The position numbers and the translations under genes are program-made. The notes under the pieces were generated by a model, which saw nothing but the letters and a program-made list of their open reading frames with translations, did no database searches and was not told the DNA's origin. Source: an uncultured bacterium (GTDB lineage: Bacteria; Armatimonadota; Zipacnadia; Zipacnadales; Zipacnadaceae). Taken from it: a DNA stretch of 11,477 bases. The stretch spans positions 1 to 11,477 of the forward strand of contig CALFVE010000160.1 in assembly GCA_937928475.1 (NCBI GenBank), written 5' to 3'. Within the stretch, counting starts at the first letter, position 1. The number at the start of each line of letters is the position of its first letter. Below are positions 1 to 5,494 of this stretch, piece after piece.

Positions 1-719
1 TCCACCGGCGAGAGGCCGCTGATCCCCTCGCAGAAGATCTCCTCCACCGCCACCCGGCCACCGAAGGCCACCGCGGCCAGAATGGCCAGTTTGTTGGCCG
101 CGTCAATCCCTTCCACGTCGTTAGTGGGATCGGCCTCGGCATAGCCCAGCGCCTGGGCCTCTGCCAGCACCTGCGCGAAGGGAAGGCCCTCTTCGGTCAT
201 GCGGGTAAGAATGTAGTTGGTAGTGCCGTTGACGATGCCGATGACCTCGTCCAGGCGGCAGGCGGCCAGGCTTTCTTTGAGCGAGCGGACGATAGGGATG
301 ACCCCGCCCGCCGAGCCCTCGAACTGCACGTCCACGCCCTGGCGGGCGGCCGCCTCCAGGATCTCCGTGCCGTGCTTGGCCATCAGTTCCTTGTTGGAGG
401 TGACCACGCTCTTGCCGGCGGCGATGGCGGCGAGCACCAGTTCGCGGGCGGGGTGCAGACCTCCGATGCTCTCGACCACCACGTCCACCTCGGGGGCGGC
501 GGCGACTGCGTGGGCATCGGTGCTGCGCAGTTCGCGGGGGACCTGGACCGGGCGCTCGCGGGTCCAGTCAAGGTCGGCCACCCGCACCACGCGCACCGGC
601 GCGCCCACGATGCGCGCAATCTGCTCGGCGTTGTCCTGCAGCACCTGGTAGGTCCCGCAGCCGACCACGCCGAAGCCGAGGATGCCCACAGAAACCTGGT
701 TACGCATGCTGTTGGTCAT
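1..719 (-). CDS. hom: Homoserine dehydrogenase, N-terminal part (cut by window edge)
   Basis: NADP(H)-dependent reduction of aspartate semialdehyde to homoserine, the branch step to threonine, methionine and isoleucine; cytoplasmic. The frame is open from the ATG at 719 to the left edge, giving 239 residues and no stop. Visible landmarks are the Rossmann dinucleotide loop GFGVVG (residues 15-20), TSNKELMAKHG (108-117) with a lysine conserved in the family, VNGTTNYILTRM (163-174), and ADPTNDVEGIDAANKLAILA (196-215). The last motif carries the Asp and Lys (D206, K210) that match the catalytic pair known from the yeast enzyme. The C-terminal catalytic remainder and any ACT domain lie outside the window. 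A second in-frame ATG at 707 begins MRNQVSVGILG and is an equally possible start; neither has a convincing Shine-Dalgarno site. The gene follows accB on the same strand after 178 bases. Family assignment is secure. Confidence 0.96.
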   Translation of the reverse strand, partial: MTNSMRNQVSVGILGFGVVGCGTYQVLQDNAEQIARIVGAPVRVVRVADLDWTRERPVQVPRELRSTDAHAVAAAPEVDVVVESIGGLHPARELVLAAIAAGKSVVTSNKELMAKHGTEILEAAARQGVDVQFEGSAGGVIPIVRSLKESLAACRLDEVIGIVNGTTNYILTRMTEEGLPFAQVLAEAQALGYAEADPTNDVEGIDAANKLAILAAVAFGGRVAVEEIFCEGISGLSPV

Positions 720-813
720 CGTCTTGCACCATCTTGCGGGAAGGTGGCGAGTAGTGGGCGGAGGAGACTGCCCAGGCGGCCCCGGCTCGCCGAGGCCACA
801 CCGAATAGCTCAA

Positions 814-835
814 GGGGCGGGCCTGAGTCCGCCCC
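814..835 (-). terminator. Possible hairpin terminator between accB and hom
   Basis: On the minus strand a perfect 7-bp G+C stem (GGGGCGG pairing with CCGCCCC) closes an 8-base loop. It sits about 60 bases downstream of the accB stop and is followed by TTG rather than a real T-tract. It could weaken read-through into hom or act as a leader structure for hom. The stem is seen directly; the function is inferred. Confidence 0.35.
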
Positions 836-850
836 GCCGCCGGTCTGCTG

Positions 851-894
851 CCGTTCTGCCGTCGTTGTGCCGCCGTTCCGTCGTCGTTGTGCCG
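851..894. repeat. Two tandem imperfect 22-bp repeats
   Basis: Positions 851-872 and 873-894 are head-to-tail copies that agree at 20 of 22 bases, differing at unit positions 7 and 9. Each unit ends in CGTCGTTGTGCCG. The array ends 3 bases before the accB stop codon on the opposite strand, so it lies in the immediate 3' region of accB. It looks like a small slippage duplication; I see no open reading through it that matches a protein. Confidence 0.7.
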
Positions 895-897
895 TGG

Positions 898-1365
898 TTA
901 CTCCCCTGCGCCTCGGTGCGGGGCGGGCAGTTCGATGATCATGACCGGCTGGTCAGCATCCACGCGCTCCTCGTTTTCCACCAGGAAGCGGGCAATGACG
1001 CCGCTGGCGGGCGCCGGGATTTCGTTGAAGAGTTTCATGGCCTCCACCATGCCCACGGTGTCGCCGTGCTCCACGTGGTCGCCCACCTCGACGAAGGGAG
1101 GCGCGTCGGGGGAGGGTTTGCGGTAGAAGACGCCGGCCATGGGGGAGAGCACCGGCAAGTGATTGTCCGGCAGGGGCGCTTCGGTCGCGGCCGCCGGGGG
1201 GAGGTAGTGGGGAGAAGAGGGCGCAGGCAAGCCGGAGCGGGACGAGTGCCCGCCGGCCGAGATCAGGACCTCGCTGCCTGCCTCGCGGATCTCAATCTCC
1301 GCCAGATTTTCCCGCTCCAGGAGTTCGAGCAGCCAGCGGACGTCGTCATCGCTAATGCCGGGCAT
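898..1365 (-). CDS. accB: Biotin carboxyl carrier protein of acetyl-CoA carboxylase (AccB/BCCP)
   Basis: Carries the biotin that biotin carboxylase (AccC) carboxylates and the AccA/AccD carboxyltransferase uses to make malonyl-CoA for fatty acid synthesis. The product is 155 residues, normal for the family. It has a short acidic N-terminal helix region typical of BCCP (about 1-37), a flexible Pro/Ala/Ser-rich linker (about 40-70), and the biotinyl/lipoyl domain (about 72-147). The biotinylation motif is VEAMKLFNEI, with the acceptor lysine at K111 inside EAMK. The ATG at 1365 is preceded by a strong AAGGAGGG site at good spacing; longer in-frame extensions are rejected. The usual partner accC does not follow. 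The tRNA-Met lies 143 bases upstream and hom 178 bases downstream, and no clear promoter is seen directly in front of accB. A weak 5-bp hairpin (1399-1413) with TTTG after it may end the tRNA transcript. Confidence 0.95.
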   Translation of the reverse strand: MPGISDDDVRWLLELLERENLAEIEIREAGSEVLISAGGHSSRSGLPAPSSPHYLPPAAATEAPLPDNHLPVLSPMAGVFYRKPSPDAPPFVEVGDHVEHGDTVGMVEAMKLFNEIPAPASGVIARFLVENEERVDADQPVMIIELPAPHRGAGE

Positions 1366-1508
1366 CTGCCGCCCTCCTTCCTTTGCGCCTTTGCACAAAC
1401 GGCGCCCCGCCGTCCGAGGCCGCAAGCGACGGGCCGAGGCCCGCCGCCGAGGGATCAGGAAAGCCGATTGTGCTTTGGCCCGACACACGCGGGAGCCATG
1501 AGCGACGA

Positions 1509-1585
1509 TGGTAGCGGCGGAGGGACTCGAACCCCCGACAACGCGGGTATGAACCGCGTGCTCTAACCACCTGAGCTACGCCGCC
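1509..1585 (-). tRNA. tRNA-Met (CAU), elongator type, with encoded CCA
   Basis: The 77-base cloverleaf can be folded by eye. The 7-bp acceptor stem has a G1-U72 wobble, and the D arm carries GCTC/GAGC. The anticodon stem is CGCGG/CCGCG with loop TTCATAC, giving anticodon CAT (plus-strand positions 1549-1551). The 5-bp T stem has loop TTCGAGT, and CCA is encoded at the 3' end (1511-1509). It is not the initiator, because G1 pairs with position 72 and the anticodon stem lacks the three initiator G-C pairs. A CAU tRNA can also be a lysidine-modified isoleucine tRNA, but the body looks more like the elongator methionine tRNA. It begins 21 bases after the stop of the 52-residue gene and is probably cotranscribed with it. 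Confidence 0.93.
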
Positions 1586-1606
1586 ACCTTTACCGCCGGC
1601 CGCCGA

Positions 1607-1765
1607 TTAGCGCCGTGCGCCTCGCTTCTTCTTGCCGCTGCGTTTGGCCTCCCGGCGCTCGCGGGCCTCGCGCTCAATAGCGCCCATCAAGTTATTCTCA
1701 AACTCGCGCAGCACCTTGGTGTCGTACTGCGCCAGTCGTGCGTAGTTCACCTTTGGTCTACTCAT
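1607..1765 (-). CDS. Small highly basic hypothetical protein (52 aa)
   Basis: I do not recognise this family. The product begins MSRPKVNYARLAQYD. A short Glu/Asn-rich helix-prone centre follows, and the C-terminal third is almost entirely Arg/Lys/Glu (about residues 31-52, ending KKKRGARR), as seen in small nucleic-acid- or ribosome-binding proteins. There is no signal peptide or membrane segment. Support for its being real comes from a good GGGAGG ribosome site 7 bases before the ATG and a near-consensus promoter just upstream (1790-1818). It ends 21 bases before the tRNA-Met gene on the same strand. RNA binding is only an inference from charge. Confidence 0.72.
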   Translation of the reverse strand: MSRPKVNYARLAQYDTKVLREFENNLMGAIEREARERREAKRSGKKKRGARR

Positions 1766-1789
1766 TCCGCGACCTCCCGACAATTCATT

Positions 1790-1818
1790 ACGATACAGGC
1801 TAAGCGTGAAGATGTCAA
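1790..1818 (-). promoter_or_regulatory. Sigma70-type promoter for the 52-aa gene and tRNA-Met
   Basis: On the minus strand there is a perfect -35 TTGACA (1818-1813), a 17-base spacer and a -10 TATCGT (1795-1790, 4 of 6 matches). The predicted start near 1783 gives a leader of about 18 bases containing the GGGAGG site for the ATG at 1765. The best -35 seen in the window. Confidence 0.75.
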
Positions 1819-1939
1819 GGGCGGAACGACAGTACAGGCGGCGGGGAGAGGGTAGGGGCGGCACTCGCCGGTGCTGATGGGGAGGACGGCGCGGTTCGGA
1901 AAGCAGGTGAGAGGGGGATAGCCGGAGAAGTGCCCGGTC

Positions 1940-2470
1940 ATGCGCGAGATTGAGTTGCTGGTTACCCTCAAGATACCGGACGTTACCGCGCTCACTGCGG
2001 CCAATACTATCCGCCGCCGCCTGGGTTATGCCGAGCGACTGCTGGCGCTCAAGCGGGCTGACTACTATCGGCTGGAGCTGGAAACTGAGACCGAGCAGGC
2101 AGCCTGCGACCTGGTCACCGACCTCGCCCAGCGCACCAACCACTTCGTGAACCCCAACAAACACGCTTTCACGGTGCGGACGGCTCGGCAGAGGCTGACG
2201 CCGCCCTCCACCAACGGGGCCTTTGAGGTAGAGGTGCTCATCACGGATGCGGAGGGGGACCGGGCCCCGGACCTCGAGCAGGCGCTCGCCAGCGACCGCA
2301 TTGCCCAGGGTCGGGTGAAGGCTGTGCATGTAGGCGTGCTGTGGACGCTCACCCTCCGGGCGGACAGCCCCCAGGAGGCGGTGGAACTGGCCCGCGACAT
2401 CGCCATCACCCGCGCGCGGGACCGGGGGCTGCTCGCCAATCCGCACTTTCAGAGCGTGCAGATTGGGTAG
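1940..2470 (+). CDS. Tandem PurS-like domain protein
   Basis: PurS is the roughly 80-residue small subunit that helps pass ammonia from PurQ to PurL in FGAM synthase, the fourth step of de novo purine synthesis. This 176-residue product reads like two such domains. Domain 1 (about 1-80) has the PurS pattern VTLKIPDV...LGY...YRLELE and ends FVNPNKHAFTV. Domain 2 (about 94-176) starts FEVEVLITD, has LTLRADSPQEAVELAR, and ends LLANPHFQSVQI, close to the LLxNPxxE ending of PurS. A Thr/Pro-rich linker (about 81-93) joins them. The Gln-rich start of a normal PurS (LDPQG) is not conserved in either half, so activity is uncertain. No purQ, purL or other purine gene is nearby. The ATG at 1940 has only a weak, distant GGAG. 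The fold assignment comes from reading the protein, not from a search; a different ferredoxin-like family is possible. Confidence 0.6.
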   Translation: MREIELLVTLKIPDVTALTAANTIRRRLGYAERLLALKRADYYRLELETETEQAACDLVTDLAQRTNHFVNPNKHAFTVRTARQRLTPPSTNGAFEVEVLITDAEGDRAPDLEQALASDRIAQGRVKAVHVGVLWTLTLRADSPQEAVELARDIAITRARDRGLLANPHFQSVQIG

Positions 2471-2520
2471 GGCTGTCGGGAGTCGCCAGCCGCCAGTCGC
2501 AAGTAGAAAGCGGAGGGCGC

Positions 2521-2549
2521 TTGCATTTTCTCGGCTTTTGCGGGATAAT
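2521..2549 (+). promoter_or_regulatory. Promoter for the stalk-domain protein gene
   Basis: TTGCAT (2521-2526), a 17-base spacer and GATAAT (2544-2549) make a good sigma70-type promoter. The predicted start near 2556 leaves a leader of about 38 bases before the ATG at 2594, including the ribosome site. It separates this gene from the PurS-like gene as its own transcription unit. Confidence 0.65.
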
Positions 2550-2593
2550 CTGCGCCGAGGTTAGATTCCGCCGTTGCTAGGGAGGGCGCTAGG

Positions 2594-3145
2594 ATGAAAC
2601 GCTGCACCGTACTGCTGATCTCAGTCGCTTTGCTGGCAGTAGCCGGCGCTGGGCGGGCGGATGTCCCCTCGTGGCATGGCCCCTGGCCTGATACCTGCTT
2701 GCATGTTTGGACCCCGGACCCCGGCCGGGTCCCGGGGGAGGCCGCGGCGACCTCGCCGGAGTACTACATTTGGTCCTCCTTCCCTGCGCTGGCCCCCGAA
2801 CTGTACTGGCTGCAGGTGACCGTGAACGGCAGGCCTACGACCCTGGGCAGCGACGTGATTAGGGTACAGGGCGCCTACATGATCCCCGCCGAGGCCGCCA
2901 AGAAACTGGGGCTGAGCGTCTCCTACTCGCCAGACAACATGATTATCACTATCACCGGCAAGGGGCACACGCTGAACTCGACGCTCTATGCCTCGCGGGC
3001 GACGGTGGACGGCTTCAGCCAGCCGGTGCGGGTGCCTTCGCGCTGGCAGCGGGGGACGCGCTACGTGTCGCTGGATCTGTTGGCGCAGGCCTTCAATCTG
3101 GTGGTTACCGAGGACCAGGGGCAGATTCGGATTAGCGCGTACTAA
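2594..3145 (+). CDS. Secreted stalk-domain protein (copper amine oxidase N-terminal-like)
   Basis: The 183-residue product has a clear Sec signal peptide: MKRC, then a hydrophobic core to about residue 19, with likely cleavage near A22-D23. A unique region (about 23-72) with many Pro, Trp and Tyr follows. The C-terminal half (about 74-183) matches the stalk domain found at the N-terminus of copper amine oxidases and in many secreted proteins. It shows VTVNGRP, GAYMIPAEAAKKLGLSVSYSPDNMIITI, a second ATVDGFSQPV, then TRYVSLDLLAQAFNLVV and IRISAY. Such domains are structural or adhesive. No amine oxidase, hydrolase or other enzyme domain is attached, so it is not an oxidase. The ATG at 2594 follows AGGGAGG at good spacing. 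The substrate or partner is unknown. Confidence 0.82.
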   Translation: MKRCTVLLISVALLAVAGAGRADVPSWHGPWPDTCLHVWTPDPGRVPGEAAATSPEYYIWSSFPALAPELYWLQVTVNGRPTTLGSDVIRVQGAYMIPAEAAKKLGLSVSYSPDNMIITITGKGHTLNSTLYASRATVDGFSQPVRVPSRWQRGTRYVSLDLLAQAFNLVVTEDQGQIRISAY

Positions 3146-3156
3146 GGCCAGGCGCA

Positions 3157-3180
3157 ACGGCAGGCACAGCGGCAGGCACA
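3157..3180 (+). repeat. Two tandem 12-bp repeats
   Basis: ACGGCAGGCACA (3157-3168) and GCGGCAGGCACA (3169-3180) differ only at the first base. They lie just after the stalk-protein stop codon, and ACGGCAGG occurs once more at 3193-3200. No function can be assigned. Confidence 0.6.
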
Positions 3181-3221
3181 CAGATAGCCCTCACGGCAGG
3201 AAACCGCGGGGCCAGAATGAC

Positions 3222-3259
3222 GAGGCAACGTGGCCATCCTTCGGGATGGCCGTTGTCTT
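3222..3259 (+). promoter_or_regulatory. Strong UUCG hairpin directly before the URO-D gene ribosome site
   Basis: A perfect 8-bp inner stem (GGCCATCC with GGATGGCC) is capped by a C(UUCG)G tetraloop, one of the most stable RNA loops. After a 2-base bulge, GAGGCAAC (3222-3229) pairs with GTTGTCTT (3252-3259), including two G-U pairs. The hairpin ends one base before the GAGGAG ribosome site of the gene at 3271. It may be a terminator for the upstream gene, though no T-tract follows, or a leader element that shields or exposes the ribosome site. The stems are seen; the role is inferred. Confidence 0.6.
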
Positions 3260-3270
3260 GAGGAGTCATC

Positions 3271-4374
3271 GTGGCGGAACGGCTTACCGCTCGTGACCTC
3301 TTTCACCGCGTCATGATATTCTCCTGTCCGGGCATGACGCTGGCCACGCTGGGCGGCATCTGGCCCAGCACCCGGGAGCGCTGGGTGGCCGAGGGCATGC
3401 CGCCCGAACTCACCGATGTCCACAAAATATGCGACTACTTCGGCCTTGACCCGCACCGGTGGGCGGCGCCGGAGGCCGCCGTCTTCGTCTATCCTCCCTG
3501 CGAGCGCGTTGTGCTTCGCGAAACCGAGGACAAAGTTACCTATATCAACGACCTGGGCATTACGTGCACAGAGTTCAAGGCCGATGCCTATAAGTCCATG
3601 CCCCATTTTGAGGCTTTTCCGGTGCAGGACCGGCGAACCTGGGAAGCCTACCGGGAGCGCTTGCAGTGGACGCCGGAGCGAGTGGGCGAAGGCTGGGAGA
3701 AGCAGAAGGCGGGCTGGGCCGACCGCACCGCTCCTCTAATCGTCGCCCTGAACCGCGGAGGCAGCCTCTACGGCTCGCTGCGCGACCTCTGCGGGGTGGA
3801 GCGGCTCTCCTATCTGTTCTATGACGACCGGCCGTTGGTGGAAGAGATGATGGACACCATGCTGGCGCTGTTCTTGCAGGTGGCCGAGGCTCTGTTCCGG
3901 GATTTCACCCCCGACGCGGTCTGTCTCTGGGAGGACATGGCCTACAAGACCGGCTCGCTGCTGAGCGTGCGCCACGTGCGGGAGTTGATGCTGCCGCGCT
4001 ATCGGGTAATGACTGCCAAACTGCGGGAGTTGGGGGTGCCCTTTATCTTTCTGGACAGTGACGGGAACGTGGAAGAGTTAATTCCGGTCTGGCTGGAGGC
4101 GGGCATGGACGGGCTGGTGCCAATGGAGGCCAACGCGGGGATGGACGTGGCACTCTACCGGGAGAAGTACCCACGCCTGCTGATGATGGGCGGCGTGGAC
4201 AAGCGGGCGCTGGCCTGGGGGCCGGAAGCGATTGACCGAGAGATGGACAAGATTGCGCGGACTATCGCCAGCGGGGGCCTAGTTCCTTTCTTCGATCATG
4301 GCTTGCCGCATGACGTGAGTTATGCGAACTTCCTGTACTTCGTGGCAAGGCTAAAGGAAGTGACGGGGAGGTAG
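3271..4374 (+). CDS. Uroporphyrinogen decarboxylase (URO-D) family protein, not HemE
   Basis: A 367-residue member of the URO-D/corrinoid methyltransferase superfamily (TIM-barrel). Recognisable parts are GGSLYGSLRDLCG (163-175), the WEDMAYKTG segment (220-228), GNVEELIPVWLEAGMDGLVPME (265-286) and the C-terminal GGLVPFFDHGLPHDVSYANFLYF. It lacks the N-terminal arginine/aspartate substrate motif of true HemE (the WFMRQAGR type). The His-x-Cys-Gly segment that binds zinc in MtaA-like methyltransferases reads LDSDGN (261-266), so neither activity can be claimed. Members of this branch often have unknown substrates. The GTG at 3271 follows GAGGAG by 5 bases and is well supported. A structured hairpin abuts that site. 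queA begins 66 bases after the stop, so cotranscription with queA-tgt is possible. Confidence 0.85.
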   Translation: MAERLTARDLFHRVMIFSCPGMTLATLGGIWPSTRERWVAEGMPPELTDVHKICDYFGLDPHRWAAPEAAVFVYPPCERVVLRETEDKVTYINDLGITCTEFKADAYKSMPHFEAFPVQDRRTWEAYRERLQWTPERVGEGWEKQKAGWADRTAPLIVALNRGGSLYGSLRDLCGVERLSYLFYDDRPLVEEMMDTMLALFLQVAEALFRDFTPDAVCLWEDMAYKTGSLLSVRHVRELMLPRYRVMTAKLRELGVPFIFLDSDGNVEELIPVWLEAGMDGLVPMEANAGMDVALYREKYPRLLMMGGVDKRALAWGPEAIDREMDKIARTIASGGLVPFFDHGLPHDVSYANFLYFVARLKEVTGR

Positions 4375-4419
4375 GACACAAGGGAGCTCCACACGCTTCC
4401 CCGCAGACTGGGGAGAGAG

Positions 4420-4431
4420 TGGGGGCCCCCA
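4420..4431. promoter_or_regulatory. 12-bp perfect palindrome at the queA ribosome site
   Basis: TGGGGGCCCCCA is a perfect palindrome whose last base starts the AGGA ribosome site of queA. Just before it TTCCCC (4397-4402) can pair with GGGGAG (4410-4415). It could be an operator or take part in mutually exclusive RNA pairings near the start codon; nothing in the sequence proves either. Confidence 0.35.
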
Positions 4432-4440
4432 GGATCAGCG

Positions 4441-5487
4441 GTGCTCGTCTCCGATTTCGACTACCATCTCCCCGAAGACCTCATCGCCCAGGAGCCGCTG
4501 CCGGAGCGCACTGCCTCCCGCATGTTGGTGCTGAACCGTGCGGCGGGGACCTGGGAGCACCGCCGCTTCCGCGATCTGCCCGCGTACCTGCGCCCCGGCG
4601 ATTGCCTGGTGCTCAATGACACGCGCGTATTGCCGGCCCGGCTGGTGACCCGCCGGCCCAGCGGGGGGCGAGCCGAACTCCTGCTGGTGCGACCGCTGGG
4701 CGAGCGTGTCTGGGAGGCTCTGGCCCGCCCTGCGCAGCGTCTGCGGGAGGGCATGACCCTCGACTTCGGCGGGCGGCTGCAGGCGACGGTCCTGGCCCGC
4801 GGGGAGGAAGGCGTCGTCCGTGTGTGGCTGGATTACGAGGGGGAACTGCTCTCCGTGCTGGAGCAGGTCGGCCTAACCCCTCTGCCCCCCTACCTTCGCC
4901 GTCCCCGCCAGGAATCTGAGCCCGCCCGCGAGCAGGCGGATCGCGCCCGCTATCAGACCGTCTACGCGCGCGCGCCGGGAGCGGTGGCCGCGCCTACCGC
5001 CGGCCTGCACTTTGACCAAGCGATGCTGGAAGCGCTGGAGAAGCAGGGAGTCGCCGTGGCGCGGCTCACCCTGCATGTCGGCCTAGGCACCTTCCGACCG
5101 GTTACGGTGGAGCGCGAAGAGGACCACCAGATGCATGCGGAGTATTACCAGGTGAGCGAGGAGGCGGCGCGCCTCATTAACGAGCGGCGGGCGGCCGGCG
5201 GTCGCTGTCTGGCGGTGGGCACCACCGTCACGCGCACGCTGGAGACAGTCAGCGATGAGGCCGGCCGAGTGCAGCCGGGGGAGGGCTGGTCGGAACTCTT
5301 CATCTTCCCCGACTATCGCTTCCGCGTGGTGGACCTGCTGCTCACCAACTTCCACCTGCCCCGCTCGACGTTGCTCATGCTAGTTTCCGCCTTCGCGGGC
5401 CGCGAACTGGTGCTGGCCGCCTATCAGGCGGCGATTGCCGAGCGCTACCGCTTCTACAGTTACGGGGACTGTATGCTGATCCTGTGA
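4441..5487 (+). CDS. queA: S-adenosylmethionine:tRNA ribosyltransferase-isomerase (QueA)
   Basis: Transfers and rearranges the ribosyl part of SAM onto preQ1 in tRNA position 34, giving epoxyqueuosine; the step after Tgt in queuosine synthesis. The 348 residues match the family length. The signatures appear in order: FDYHLPEDLIAQEPLPERTASR (6-27), DCLVLNDTRVLPARL (54-68), APTAGLHF (184-191), HVGLGTFRPV (212-221), CLAVGTTVTRTLE (256-268), TNFHLPRSTLLMLVSAFAG (302-320) and YRFYSYGDCMLIL at the C-terminus. The GTG at 4441 is chosen because it gives the standard N-terminus (VSDFDYHLP) and has AGGA six bases upstream. tgt starts 7 bases after the stop, so the two are surely one operon. No preQ1 riboswitch is visible upstream. 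Confidence 0.97.
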   Translation: MLVSDFDYHLPEDLIAQEPLPERTASRMLVLNRAAGTWEHRRFRDLPAYLRPGDCLVLNDTRVLPARLVTRRPSGGRAELLLVRPLGERVWEALARPAQRLREGMTLDFGGRLQATVLARGEEGVVRVWLDYEGELLSVLEQVGLTPLPPYLRRPRQESEPAREQADRARYQTVYARAPGAVAAPTAGLHFDQAMLEALEKQGVAVARLTLHVGLGTFRPVTVEREEDHQMHAEYYQVSEEAARLINERRAAGGRCLAVGTTVTRTLETVSDEAGRVQPGEGWSELFIFPDYRFRVVDLLLTNFHLPRSTLLMLVSAFAGRELVLAAYQAAIAERYRFYSYGDCMLIL

Positions 5488-5494
5488 GAAACCC

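Noticed and set aside
1366..1488. N-terminal extension of AccB
   Set aside because: The extra 41 residues are Arg-rich and unlike BCCP, while the ATG at 1365 has an ideal ribosome site.
1509..1585. Initiator tRNA-fMet
   Set aside because: Position 1 pairs with 72 and the anticodon stem lacks the three consecutive G-C pairs of initiators.
3271..4374. Assignment as HemE uroporphyrinogen decarboxylase
   Set aside because: The N-terminal substrate-binding arginine motif is absent and the metal-site segment is altered; only family level is supported.
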